Positions 1-9,047 are shown, counted from the stretch's first letter. The stretch is 64,000 nucleotides of DNA from Chloroflexota bacterium (GCA_016838895.1 JAEKNU010000006.1:50808-114807); one strand, 5' to 3'. Notes: generated from the letters alone by a model not told the origin. Program-made: numbers and translations.

Positions 1-354
1 ATCCCCTCTTTTCAGTGTAGAAAAATCTGCCAGGGCCTTGTTGAAATCCGCCATTGATGGAGCAGCGGCGTATGTTTGCAGTGCGGCATTCAGTATTGGA
101 TTATGGCTGCTTACAAAAACGGTATAGCCTTGCGCGGCAGTCTGAAGGGCGAATAGTGGATGTGAGCCAAATGCGTCAAAAAGCATATCCCCGGATTGGC
201 ATGTTGTTTTCAGCCACTGATTCACGCCATTTGCATGATATGGTGGAAGGAAACGTTCGAGAACCAGGTTGTGAACTTCTTCTTCATATGGATATGGAAA
301 ATGGTTGAACATATTGCACCACGTGATATTTTCAAACCTAACATCATCCGGCAA
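1..354 (-). CDS. Partial DNA-methylase-like protein (5' part only)
   Basis: An open minus-strand frame of 118 codons runs off the left edge. It follows an in-frame stop; I chose the TTG at 354 because GGAAAG lies just upstream, and a downstream ATG (in WCNMFNHF) is possible. Residues about 62-80 contain SGDMLFDAFGSHPLFALQTA followed by a spaced SSHNPILNAAL. This resembles the AdoMet motif of N4/N6 DNA methylases (GD-x-LDPF-G-S, then a hydrophobic strand ending in NP). The ENITW stretch near residue 10 fits the N-terminus of Chloroflexota methylase-type proteins as I remember them. Catalytic motif IV (DPPY/NPPY-like) would lie outside the window, so activity cannot be judged. The opposite-strand frame here shows no recognisable protein. 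Confidence 0.55.
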   Translation of the reverse strand, partial: MPDDVRFENITWCNMFNHFPYPYEEEVHNLVLERFLPPYHANGVNQWLKTTCQSGDMLFDAFGSHPLFALQTAAQGYTVFVSSHNPILNAALQTYAAAPSMADFNKALADFSTLKRGD

Positions 355-566
355 ATTCTTTCCAAAAAAGCAGAATGGGTGATTTTGCAGGAATCTTATT
401 TAATATTTACCTGGTAATTACATAACTTTTTTTTTATTTTACATATAATTAAACATATCTTACAGTATTTCTCAATAATTTATTATTCGTTTAATTTGCA
501 ATGGGCAGGTGAACGGTTTGCTTCATAAAATTGGAGGCATTGGAACACCAGGGAGTAAGGAGGCAT

Positions 567-1721
567 ATGCACGAACTATTTGAATGTCATACGGAAGAAC
601 ATTTTTTTAATGAGTTCAAAAACAATATTGAAGGAATAATAGCGGTAGAGAAATTACAAATATGGGTAAAGAACATTCCATTTTCAACGTATCGATCCAT
701 TAATGAACCTGCAAAGACAGCCGTTCGAATAAACAAAGATACAATGCAACCATTGCTTAAAAAAACGTTGTTGTGGAAAAATGGCGCTGTTGGATCAACA
801 TTGGATGTGTTTTGTTCAGACGCGAACTGTTTAATTGCTGCAATATTTGTCAATCCGGAATATTTGTTAGGCTGGTTTGTTATCAAATACAAGGATATAA
901 ACCAAGCCCAGGCCAAACAAACAGAATTATTGGATGTTATCAAACTAGCCGGATATGCATATGAGAGAATGGTTTTATTTTCCATGGTGAATTTATTAAC
1001 CAACCCATCAAAAGAAAAGTCACCCGCAACAAATGAGGATTTATTGACTGTGATTTCGAGTTATGTGTCGCAGCTTTCTCATCAATTGAAGAATCCAATG
1101 ACAGCCATACGTGGCTATTCAGATTTGCTGACCAACGGGTTTTTGGGGGATATCAATCCCCAGCAATCCCAGAGCCTAGAAACAGTGATTTACAATTTGG
1201 ACCGCGTAAATGAAGGCATACTGGTACCAAACTCGATCTTTAAAATGTATGCCAATCGCTTAAACAAGCATATGCAGGAAGAAAATATCGAAGAATTGAT
1301 ATCTCATATATGTTCGGTATTTACGCGTACCAATCAGCGTTCACAAGTCCGTATGAAATGCATCGTTGAACCTGATTTAGTATTCCTAACTGATCGTTTG
1401 TTTTTTGAGGAGTCTTTCAGAGGCATTATCAAGACGCTGATGCATTTCATGGAAGTCAATCAGGAGTGTGCAGTAAAAGTAGACATTGTGGATAATGCTT
1501 TGCATTTAGTTATTATTTGCCGCGTTGATTTCCTACATCAAATATCGTGTATTGATCATTTTGAGACATTTATTTCGAATTTGTTAGAGAAGGGTAATTT
1601 TACTGAAATGTATTCCCTATGGAAAAAATCGACTTTATTATGGGCGTTTATTGGGGGCAGCATTGCTGATGCTGAGTTGAAGGATCATAATTTAAAACTG
1701 ACTTTGCAATTATGTGCTTAA
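567..1721 (+). CDS. Histidine-kinase-like protein with degenerate ATPase domain
   Basis: The ATG at 567 follows a perfect TAAGGAGG (spacing is short); an upstream TTG at 531 is the alternative. The product is 384 aa with no membrane segment. Residues 1-150 look like a poorly conserved sensory domain. An H-box, SHQLKNPMTAIRGYSDLL, sits at 161-178 with the phospho-acceptor His at 162. The C-terminal part keeps the outline of a HATPase_c domain (DRLFFEESFRGIIKTL, then GGSIADAE near the end). The N-box Asn, the DxG of the G1 box and the GxG lid are not visible. It is probably a phosphotransfer or scaffold protein and not an active kinase. No response regulator is adjacent; the nearest, at 43192, is far away. 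Confidence 0.85.
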   Translation: MHELFECHTEEHFFNEFKNNIEGIIAVEKLQIWVKNIPFSTYRSINEPAKTAVRINKDTMQPLLKKTLLWKNGAVGSTLDVFCSDANCLIAAIFVNPEYLLGWFVIKYKDINQAQAKQTELLDVIKLAGYAYERMVLFSMVNLLTNPSKEKSPATNEDLLTVISSYVSQLSHQLKNPMTAIRGYSDLLTNGFLGDINPQQSQSLETVIYNLDRVNEGILVPNSIFKMYANRLNKHMQEENIEELISHICSVFTRTNQRSQVRMKCIVEPDLVFLTDRLFFEESFRGIIKTLMHFMEVNQECAVKVDIVDNALHLVIICRVDFLHQISCIDHFETFISNLLEKGNFTEMYSLWKKSTLLWAFIGGSIADAELKDHNLKLTLQLCA

Positions 1722-1726
1722 AACAA

Positions 1727-1751
1727 AACATGCCGGTCAACCCGGCATGTT
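1727..1751. terminator. Bidirectional intrinsic terminator
   Basis: A 10-bp perfect stem (AACATGCCGG / CCGGCATGTT) with a 5-nt loop lies between the converging kinase-like gene and trpB2. The T-rich tail is best on the minus strand (TTTTGTTTT), so it mainly ends the trpB2 transcript. Confidence 0.85.
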
Positions 1752-1770
1752 CTTTAATCCATATCATAAA

Positions 1771-3153
1771 TTAAGCAGCAATTTTATCGAGATCAATTTG
1801 TGGAAGTCGATCCGGAATACTTTGAATATACTCATCCGTGCAGGCGAAATCTTCCAGATCTTCCTGCATGTATGCCTGATAGGCAGCCAAATCAAAATGC
1901 CCATGACCGGATAAATTGAAAAGGATCACACGTTTTTCACCCTTCTCTTTGGCATCCAGTGCTTCATCAACCGCTGCGCAGATGGCATGGTTCGATTCCG
2001 GAGCAGGCAGGATACCTTCGGATTTAGCAAATAACTGACCGGCCTGAAAAGCACGAATCTGCGGTAAAGCCACAGCATCAATGTATCCGGCATCATAGAG
2101 AGAGCTAACCGTGGGTGCCATTCCATGATAGCGTAAGCCACCGGCATGAATTGGAGCAGGTATGAAGGAATGTCCCAGGGTATGCATCTTGACAATAGGG
2201 GCCATTTTGCCGGTATCCCCATAATCAAACGAATACAGGCCACGGGTAAGTGTTGGCGCTGCTGTAGGTTCAACAGCTACTAGACGGGTTTTCATACCAT
2301 TGCGCAGATTTTCCCGTAGGAATGGGAAAGCAATACCAGAAAAGTTGGAGCCGCCGCCGACGCAGCCGATAACGACATCCGGATACTCATCGGCCATATC
2401 CATTTGTTTCAGACATTCTTCACCGATGACCGATTGATGAATGAGTACATGATGCAATACTGATCCCAGGCTGTATTTGATTTTGCCATTGGATTTCGCG
2501 GCAACCTCCACTGCTTCCGAGATGGCGAGCCCCAATGAACCTGGGCAATCGGGGTCTTCTGCCAGCATGGCTCGTCCTGTATCTGTACGATCGGTGGGGC
2601 TGGCGAAACAATTGGCACCAAAGGTCTCCATGAGGATACGGCGATAGGGTTTTTGCTGGTAGGAACACTTAACCATATAAACATCCAGTGCCATGTCATA
2701 AAAACTGCAGGCGATGGATAAGGCAGAACCCCACTGACCGGCACCGGTTTCGGTGGTCAGGGATTCGATGCCTGAGATTTTATTGTAGTAGGCCTGGGCG
2801 ATGGCAGTATTGATTTTGTGGCTGCCGGAAGGACTGGTGCCCTCGTACTTGTAATAAATATGCGCAGGAGTACCCAGGGCTTTCTCTAAGCGGTATGCAC
2901 GGATCAAAGGTGTGGGCCGATAGAGTTTATAGACATCCTGCACTTCCTCAGGAATATCGATGAAACGATCCGAGCTGATTTCCTGTTCGATCAATGCCAT
3001 AGGGAATAGTACGCTAAGAAACTCCGGTGTAACGGGTTCCTTGGTTACCGGATGCAGTACCGGAGCAGGGGGAATGGGGCTATCGCCATTGATGTTGTAC
3101 CATTGTTTTGGAATATCATTTTCCGTGAGTGTGAATCGAGTTTTCTGGTTCAT
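1771..3153 (-). CDS. trpB2: Tryptophan synthase beta-like protein TrpB2
   Basis: A 460-aa PLP enzyme of the TrpB2 family (long N-terminus compared with TrpB1). TrpB condenses indole with L-serine to form tryptophan. Visible features are the PLP lysine in GSHKINTA (K113), TETGAGQWGSA (134-144) and the phosphate-binding CVGGGSN (264-270). The N-terminal region before residue 70 includes the YRPTPL motif typical of the family. No trpA or other trp gene is nearby, so it may act as a stand-alone indole-salvage enzyme, as proposed for TrpB2 proteins. Expression is placed under tryptophan control by the T-box leader directly upstream. The ATG at 3153 follows AAGGAG. Confidence 0.95.
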   Translation of the reverse strand: MNQKTRFTLTENDIPKQWYNINGDSPIPPAPVLHPVTKEPVTPEFLSVLFPMALIEQEISSDRFIDIPEEVQDVYKLYRPTPLIRAYRLEKALGTPAHIYYKYEGTSPSGSHKINTAIAQAYYNKISGIESLTTETGAGQWGSALSIACSFYDMALDVYMVKCSYQQKPYRRILMETFGANCFASPTDRTDTGRAMLAEDPDCPGSLGLAISEAVEVAAKSNGKIKYSLGSVLHHVLIHQSVIGEECLKQMDMADEYPDVVIGCVGGGSNFSGIAFPFLRENLRNGMKTRLVAVEPTAAPTLTRGLYSFDYGDTGKMAPIVKMHTLGHSFIPAPIHAGGLRYHGMAPTVSSLYDAGYIDAVALPQIRAFQAGQLFAKSEGILPAPESNHAICAAVDEALDAKEKGEKRVILFNLSGHGHFDLAAYQAYMQEDLEDFACTDEYIQSIPDRLPQIDLDKIAA

Positions 3154-3205
3154 TTCCTTATCTCCTTCTATTTGTCTGAGCTTTGCTCAAGTTTTTGCCT
3201 ATGTA

Positions 3206-3546
3206 AACAAAAAAACATTCATCCCAATCAGGGACGAACGTTTAATCCGCGGTACCACCCAACTTAGACTACCTTGCAGCGCCTATTAACAAAAAAATCC
3301 CGGATGAAACACCCGGGAAAATAGGTTAAGCCAGTCTCACTTTTTTTAGATACGCCGTTGAAATAACGGATATATCCTAAGCCCTGATAACGGTGGCTGT
3401 TCCGGCGAAGGCTACTGTTATTTCACCTTGCAACTCCGAGGTCCATTCGGATTTCTTGTACGGGCAGGTTCTCACCAATCTCTGCTCTCTGTGCCGCCTT
3501 GAGAAAACGTACTAGTCCTCTTCAAAGTTTTTTGAATATTTAACTG
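3206..3546 (-). promoter_or_regulatory. T-box riboswitch leader (Trp specifier) of trpB2
   Basis: Read on the minus strand, the leader has the T-box hallmarks in order. Stem I includes AGAGA (about 3490) and GGTGAGAACC. A specifier loop near 3445 holds TGG followed by A, directly before CCTC that closes the stem with upstream GAGG. The conserved antiterminator sequence GGGTGGTACCGCGG is at 3247-3260. It ends in a terminator, ACGTTCGTCCC/GGGATGAATGT plus seven Ts (3208-3241). Uncharged tRNA-Trp should bind and stabilise the antiterminator. The TGG specifier agrees with the downstream gene. Confidence 0.93.
3291..3318 (-). terminator. Extra terminator-like hairpin inside the T-box leader
   Basis: Minus-strand TCCCGGGTG-TTT-CATCCGGGA (one G-T pair) is followed directly by seven Ts. 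It sits where stem III is expected, upstream of the antiterminator and of the main terminator. By form it is a complete intrinsic terminator. Confidence 0.65.
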
Positions 3547-3552
3547 TTTTTG

Positions 3553-3580
3553 ATTATAAGGAATAATGAGCGTTTGTCAA
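3553..3580 (-). promoter_or_regulatory. Consensus sigma-70 promoter for the trpB2 T-box transcript
   Basis: Minus-strand TTGACA (3580-3575), 16-bp spacer, TATAAT (3558-3553). Both hexamers match consensus. The predicted start is about 3546, just before stem I of the T-box. Confidence 0.9.
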
Positions 3581-3592
3581 TACCCAAATTGT

Positions 3593-4450
3593 CTAAACAT
3601 GTTGTTTATTGTTTTTAGCATAAAATTGAATCCAATGATCCAGTGTTTTCTTGACCATCCATTGGCTCTCATCACTGATCTCAACAGTATCTGGTATTTT
3701 TATATCCTCAGATGAACCGTTTTTGGCTATCACATCCTTGGTATTTTTTTTCAATTGCTCAAATAATTTCAGTGTTTGCTCAACCACTTCCAATCCCATC
3801 ACCGGACCATGACCGGGCACCAATTTATCAATAGGCATGTCCAACCATGTGCGTAGAACAGCCATCCATTTTTCGGGATCACAGGTGTCGTCTCCGGCGT
3901 AAGGGAACATATTGGCGAAAATCAGATCACCGCTGAAGAGCACTTTCTCATCCGGAAAATATGCCCAGGCGGAGTCATCCGCATGTCCGGCGCTGTGATG
4001 AAATTCAATATTCTGTTGTGCATTGAGAATTTCCATATGTTGATGAAATAAGATGGGTGGAATAATGAACTCCACTTCATCGATCCAATCTGCGGGTGCA
4101 AGACCTGACCCTTTCATTTCTTCCATTTGTTCCGGGGTCCATTGGTTTTGCATTCGACGGGAAAGGCTTTCCTGCAATTGGGCAGAACTAAACATGGTTA
4201 TGTCTTTGAAGGCAGTCAGTCCCATGACATGATCTCCATGAGAATGTGTAACAAAAAGATATTTAACGGGTAATTGGAATTGATCTTCCAATTTTTCGCG
4301 GAACAGGCGAGCCGTACGAGGCCACATCGTGCAATCCATGGCGACGATAAAATCCTTGAGAATCACGGCTCCGGCATTGGACCGACCGGCTTCATGACTA
4401 CCTATGACGGTGTTATTGCTAACCTGCGTTAATTCAAAATTGTTCTCCAT
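3593..4450 (-). CDS. MBL-fold metallohydrolase
   Basis: A 285-aa metallo-beta-lactamase-fold hydrolase. Metal ligands are visible as THSHGDH (H69, H71, D73, H74), H155 in HSAGHADD, D175 in FSGDL and H214 in PGHG, so the dinuclear site looks complete. Such proteins hydrolyse many ester, lactone or thioester substrates; nothing here fixes the substrate. There is no signal peptide, so it is likely cytoplasmic. It lies between the RNase gene upstream and the trpB2 promoter downstream, and shares no obvious pathway with either. Two other MBL proteins in the window (35567, 61152) are only distantly similar. Confidence 0.88.
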   Translation of the reverse strand: MENNFELTQVSNNTVIGSHEAGRSNAGAVILKDFIVAMDCTMWPRTARLFREKLEDQFQLPVKYLFVTHSHGDHVMGLTAFKDITMFSSAQLQESLSRRMQNQWTPEQMEEMKGSGLAPADWIDEVEFIIPPILFHQHMEILNAQQNIEFHHSAGHADDSAWAYFPDEKVLFSGDLIFANMFPYAGDDTCDPEKWMAVLRTWLDMPIDKLVPGHGPVMGLEVVEQTLKLFEQLKKNTKDVIAKNGSSEDIKIPDTVEISDESQWMVKKTLDHWIQFYAKNNKQHV

Positions 4451-4523
4451 TTTTCCTCCTTTTCCATCCTATTGCTGATTTTAGGGGATGCTCAAGTGAG
4501 AATAAAATCCTCATACTGTTCCC

Positions 4524-5993
4524 CTAGATTTTCTTGAAATCAATATAGCCGCGATCTACATCCACGGATTCCAACTGCACCCGAACACGATGACCCACAT
4601 CCACGTGTTCATAACCGGATACCAATTTGCCTTCTATAGGAATGTCCAGTAATCGCACCCAAGTTCCTTTTGATGCTGCACCGGTCACAATGGCGTTGAA
4701 TTCTTCTCCGATTTTTGAGGCAAACAATAATGCGGCTGCCGATTTGCTGACTTGCCGTTCAACTTTATTGACGGCATTTTCCTGCAAAGTACATTGTCGA
4801 GCGAGGGCTTCCAGTTCTACCATTCTATAAGGATTAGGTTGTTGGTCCAGAACGGCTTTTACCAAACGATGCGTAATCAAATCCGTAAAACGCCGGTTGG
4901 GTGCAGTGGAGTGGGTATAATCCTTAACCGCCAGGCCAAAATGTCCTGGTGCTTCATCCCCGGGATGTTCGGCCATATATTCTCCTGCACCCAGAAGTTT
5001 AATCACCGAGAGGGATACGTCCGGGAACCGCAGGGGATCCTTCTTACGCTGTAAGGTCAAGAATTTTTCCAGTGCTTTGGAATCAGGTGTTTCGGGCAAT
5101 GAATATTCGTATTCGGCTGCCAATTCAACAATACGTTCCCAACGCTTGGGTGAACGCACCACACGACGAATGGATGGAAACTGATTACGGCTAAGGAAAC
5201 GTGCCACCACGCCATTGGCTGTGATCATAAAATCCTCCACAATGGCCTTGGCACGGTTCTTTTTATCCACTTCCAGCCCCTGTAATTGATCACCAACAAA
5301 CAGGGGATGTGATTCAATCGTCTCCAGGCTGAGAGCCCCTTGCTGATGCCGGAATTGATGCATGCGTTGTGCAACGGTATCTTGCAGGCGAATGTTATCC
5401 GCCATGCCTTTCACCGCTAAAATAGCTTGCGGCGTGTCAATTTTCTCGTCCAGCCAGGCAGCTACACTGTTATAGGCCAGTTTGGCATGGCTAAAAACGA
5501 CAGCACGATAAACATCTTCATCAACGAGTACACCATTAGCATTGATGTGCATCTCGATCACTAGCGCAATACGTTCCGATTGAACATTCAGGGAGGTGTA
5601 TCCAGTGGATAATTGCTCGGGCAGCATGGGGAAAATTACGGCTGACGTATATACTGAGGTGGTATTGTGGCTGGCGTGTTGGTCAATAGCGCTTTCCTTC
5701 TTGACCAGGGCATCCACATCGGCGATGGCTACATAGAGGATGGTGCTGCCATCCGGGAGAATCTCAGCGGCGGTTAGCTGATCAATATCCAGTGAATCAT
5801 CGTTATCGATAGAAGACCATAATAAATGCTTCAAATTTCGCAGTTTTTGACCATCCTGTTCAGCCGGGCCAGAAATGCGGGATAATTCTTTCTCTACTGC
5901 TGCAGAAAAGTCGGGCTGCAAACCGCGATCAATCATCGCCTGATGAGCGATACGGGTTAATATGGCGCGGTGTTTATTTTCATTATGGTCCAT
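4524..5993 (-). CDS. RNB-domain 3'-5' exoribonuclease (RNase II/R family)
   Basis: 489 aa, shorter than RNase R (about 750-800 aa). An RNB catalytic domain fills most of the protein. The acidic metal-binding cluster is DNDDSLDID (63-71), and the signature YTHSTAPNRRFTDLITHR is near residue 360, matching the usual YTHFTSPIRRYPDL pattern. The C-terminal 60 residues look like an S1-type OB domain (KGTWVRLLDIPIEGKLV). The N-terminal cold-shock domains of classic RNase R are missing. It probably degrades single-stranded RNA; a tRNA- or rRNA-trimming role is possible. AAGGTG precedes the ATG, and a TATAAT lies at 6041-6036. Confidence 0.88.
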   Translation of the reverse strand: MDHNENKHRAILTRIAHQAMIDRGLQPDFSAAVEKELSRISGPAEQDGQKLRNLKHLLWSSIDNDDSLDIDQLTAAEILPDGSTILYVAIADVDALVKKESAIDQHASHNTTSVYTSAVIFPMLPEQLSTGYTSLNVQSERIALVIEMHINANGVLVDEDVYRAVVFSHAKLAYNSVAAWLDEKIDTPQAILAVKGMADNIRLQDTVAQRMHQFRHQQGALSLETIESHPLFVGDQLQGLEVDKKNRAKAIVEDFMITANGVVARFLSRNQFPSIRRVVRSPKRWERIVELAAEYEYSLPETPDSKALEKFLTLQRKKDPLRFPDVSLSVIKLLGAGEYMAEHPGDEAPGHFGLAVKDYTHSTAPNRRFTDLITHRLVKAVLDQQPNPYRMVELEALARQCTLQENAVNKVERQVSKSAAALLFASKIGEEFNAIVTGAASKGTWVRLLDIPIEGKLVSGYEHVDVGHRVRVQLESVDVDRGYIDFKKI

Positions 5994-6106
5994 AGGTACA
6001 CCTTTTTATTTTCGACCAGTATCATATTTGGAATCATTATACCGAAGAAAGGAAATGGATTGTGACATAATTTCGGTTAACAACGCGGATGAATCAGTGC
6101 AATGAT

Positions 6107-6138
6107 AAAAAAACAGCAGGAAAGCAATACTTCCTGCT
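6107..6138 (-). terminator. Intrinsic terminator of the FGGY kinase operon
   Basis: The stem AGCAGGAA/TTCCTGCT (6115-6122, 6131-6138) is followed on the minus strand by seven Ts (6113-6107), about 20 nt after the kinase stop codon. Confidence 0.88.
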
Positions 6139-6160
6139 ATTTCCCCAGATGAGTGTTTCA

Positions 6161-7735
6161 TTATCCATTCAAATATTTGTAAATCGGGGACATTTGTTTA
6201 TATATTTTCTTGAATATCCTGAATTTGTCAGCATAAATTTTGCAATTTTCTTGCTTGGGATGATATACCTGATTTATTTTTACTAACCCGGATACATCCT
6301 GTAAGTCAATTTCTCCCATTCCCGCTGCTGCAATCCAGGCAGCACCGCGAGCATTGGCCTGAATGGGGTCACTGATCTGAACGACCTGCAAATTAAGCAC
6401 ATCCGCAAAGATCTGGCACCAAACCGGGGATTGCGCCCCGCCGCCTACAATATGAATCTTACGGGGTTTTTCCTTGAGGAAATTGTTGACCGGTTTCATC
6501 AGCCAGTTGGTATTAAAGGCAACCCCTTCCAGAAAGGCACGGATAATATCCTCGCGATTATTTTTCAAGGAGATGTTATACAAACCTGCGCGGACAGCCC
6601 GATCATCCACCGGAGCACGTTCTCCCCAAATCCAGGGGGTGTATATGACGCCATTGGATCCAGGTGGCACGCGTTCCGCAATCTGATCGAGCACCTTGAA
6701 AATATCGGGCACATCCGCTTCCTGAAGTAATTCATCTTGATGATACAAAATGTTGTCCCGCAAGTAAGTTAGATTTCCACCTGCCGTGGCCTGTAAGGCA
6801 GTCAGCAAGTATTTACCTGGCATGGCACAAGGAATGGACGCCATACTGGAAGCGATGTCGGTTTTTTTGTAAGGTACATGGGCTGCCACCCAAGATGAGG
6901 TTCCAATATACAAGTGGGGCAGATAGTCTTTCACGGCACCGGCACCGATGGCGGCGGCGGTATTGTCAATGGCCCCAGCAACGATCTTGATGGATTGCGG
7001 CAGGTCTAATACTTCAGCTACTTCTTTTTGCAGGTTGCCAATAACAGCCTGGCAGGAGACAATTTCTGGTAATTTGTCCGCATCAATACCCAAAGTGTTG
7101 ATCAAACCCTGATGATAATTTATATCATCAGGGTTTCGGTTATCAGTCACCCATGACGTGACGATGGAATCAAAAGAGGCCACAAATTCACCAGTCAATT
7201 TCAGATTGAGATAATCGAGCACGTTGAGGAATTTGTATGTTTGCGCATAGATATCGGGATGTTGATCACGAATGTAGAGCATGTGTCCGGCTGGATCTTT
7301 GCCGGTCATGGAGGGCATGCCGCCAGTCAGCTGAATATAACGCAATACTTTCAGGAAGTTTGCGCCGTCAATGTTAATCAGTCCCCCCAGTTGTTTTTTC
7401 AGGTTCTCTGCTCCACGCATGTCCATCCACAGAATACAATTGCTTAGCGGATTCCCTTGCCGGTCAACCGGAATGGTGCCTTCGCCTTGTGTGGAGCAGC
7501 AAATGGCTATGATTTTGTTTTTGGCCTGTGGATTTTTCCTGAGTAAGATTTTTGTCGTTGTTATAAAGGCCTGCCACCATTCATTGGGGTCCTGTTCGGA
7601 TCCACCGTCTGCGGTGACAATCAGTTTAACCGGATAGGCTTCCCAGCCTACTACCGTGCCATCCGTACGGATAAGCGCAGTTTTCATGCCGGAAGTCCCT
7701 AAATCGATAGCTAAATAAAGAGCGTCCATTGCCAT
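6161..7735 (-). CDS. FGGY-family carbohydrate kinase (xylulokinase-like)
   Basis: 524 aa. The N-terminal phosphate-loop region is YLAIDLGTSGMKTALI (7-22). GGGAQSPVWCQIFADVLN (about 430) and an ARGAAWIAA stretch match FGGY kinases, close to xylulokinases. GAIDNTAAAIGAG supplies the conserved Asp expected as catalytic base. These enzymes phosphorylate a linear sugar or polyol with ATP; the exact substrate is unknown. It is the last gene of the operon aldolase-aminotransferase-MFS-kinase and starts 1 nt after the MFS stop, so the two are probably translationally coupled. A kinase plus a class II aldolase suggests phosphorylation, then retro-aldol cleavage. Confidence 0.9.
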   Translation of the reverse strand: MAMDALYLAIDLGTSGMKTALIRTDGTVVGWEAYPVKLIVTADGGSEQDPNEWWQAFITTTKILLRKNPQAKNKIIAICCSTQGEGTIPVDRQGNPLSNCILWMDMRGAENLKKQLGGLINIDGANFLKVLRYIQLTGGMPSMTGKDPAGHMLYIRDQHPDIYAQTYKFLNVLDYLNLKLTGEFVASFDSIVTSWVTDNRNPDDINYHQGLINTLGIDADKLPEIVSCQAVIGNLQKEVAEVLDLPQSIKIVAGAIDNTAAAIGAGAVKDYLPHLYIGTSSWVAAHVPYKKTDIASSMASIPCAMPGKYLLTALQATAGGNLTYLRDNILYHQDELLQEADVPDIFKVLDQIAERVPPGSNGVIYTPWIWGERAPVDDRAVRAGLYNISLKNNREDIIRAFLEGVAFNTNWLMKPVNNFLKEKPRKIHIVGGGAQSPVWCQIFADVLNLQVVQISDPIQANARGAAWIAAAGMGEIDLQDVSGLVKINQVYHPKQENCKIYADKFRIFKKIYKQMSPIYKYLNG

Positions 7736-7736
7736 T

Positions 7737-8939
7737 TTATACCGTTTGAGATTCTTTCATTTGAGTGATTGCCAGGGCACTGATGATGAGCAATCCCACA
7801 GCCAACAGCAATGCTGGTGTAAATGAGCCATCAGAGGTTTTGACCACTTCCATGATATACACAAATACGACAGATGCCTGTCCAAATAATTGAATTAGCC
7901 CATTGGACGTGCCTTCGGGAGTGGGATGGGTTACTTCTGCTGCGTATTGCATACCAACCGGATTGGCGCTGATCAGGAAAAATCCGAACCAGAATGCTGA
8001 GAGGAATAATAACCAGGCTTGTGTGGCAAAGGCGATACCCAGTAATCCTGGAATGGAAAGGACAAATCCCAAAAGGATATATGGTTTACGCTTATGCTGT
8101 TTATCGGAGAAATGGGGGATGATTACGGCACCTAATACGCCGCCGATTAACATCAAAGCACCCAGCGTACCTGCATCCGTAGGCGTAAATCCGCGTGGAC
8201 GAATAATATTCTCCACCCAGGTGTTGATACCATTGAATAATCCTAGACCAATGAACGAGATAAATAAATACAGCCAGAATGATTTCACTTTTAAAGCACT
8301 TTTTAAACCATCCAGCATTAAAGCGCGTACATCCTCTCCGGGAGGACAGGGAGGTGTAGCCGGTTTTTCTTTTGCCAGTATTATAAATAGCAAAGAAGAA
8401 AACGCAGCAATACCACCAAAGATAATCTGAATCGTAGGAATACTCATGCTTTCATGCAGCAAGGGTGTAAGGACCATACCCAATGCAGTTCCAACCAGAC
8501 TTGCCAGTGTTATTAACCCTACGGCTGTGGCTCTTTCTTCAATTGAAAACCAATTCGCAGGTACTTTAGTCCATGTATTTAATAAAAAGGGCTGGGCAGC
8601 GGCAATGCCAATGGTGCTCCATAATACGAGATTGTAATTACTTCCGGCAAACCCACGTAATAAACCAAAGACGCCCATCAAAATAACACCCAAATTCACT
8701 GCCGGACGGAATCCGAATGTGTCAATCATCCAGGAAACCGGGATGGATAACGGTATGAAAGCAATCATAAACGTCATGGATAATAAACCGATTTGCTGAT
8801 CCTGTACGCCATAAAACAAGGCTGCAGGGCCGGTGATGGGGGCATAGGTGATCCACAGGATTTGAATTGTAAGATTAACAAACATAAAAGCGGCTAATAC
8901 AACCCAACGGTAACCATATAAGCGGTATTGTTTTTCCAT
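7737..8939 (-). CDS. MFS transporter
   Basis: 400 aa with about 12 hydrophobic segments; SWMIDTFGFRPA near residue 65 resembles the loop 2-3 MFS signature (GxxxDRxGRR-like). It lies in the plasma membrane and presumably imports the substrate handled by the downstream kinase and upstream aldolase. A cluster PATPPCPPGEDVRAL marks the cytoplasmic loop between the two six-helix halves. It is separated from the aminotransferase by 147 nt that hold a strong hairpin, so expression relative to the first two genes may be reduced. Confidence 0.9.
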   Translation of the reverse strand: MEKQYRLYGYRWVVLAAFMFVNLTIQILWITYAPITGPAALFYGVQDQQIGLLSMTFMIAFIPLSIPVSWMIDTFGFRPAVNLGVILMGVFGLLRGFAGSNYNLVLWSTIGIAAAQPFLLNTWTKVPANWFSIEERATAVGLITLASLVGTALGMVLTPLLHESMSIPTIQIIFGGIAAFSSLLFIILAKEKPATPPCPPGEDVRALMLDGLKSALKVKSFWLYLFISFIGLGLFNGINTWVENIIRPRGFTPTDAGTLGALMLIGGVLGAVIIPHFSDKQHKRKPYILLGFVLSIPGLLGIAFATQAWLLFLSAFWFGFFLISANPVGMQYAAEVTHPTPEGTSNGLIQLFGQASVVFVYIMEVVKTSDGSFTPALLLAVGLLIISALAITQMKESQTV

Positions 8940-9047
8940 TAGTGCTCCTTCAGATGGAGTGAGTTTTGATGAAAATGATTCAATGAATATAACCCATAGT
9001 TTGGGTAATAAGTGTGCTTCATTCTACATGAAACGTATGATTAATAA

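Noticed and set aside
54-308. An 84-codon plus-strand frame at the left end
   Set aside because: It has no recognisable protein, and the minus strand of the same region encodes a continuous, methylase-like sequence that runs off the edge.
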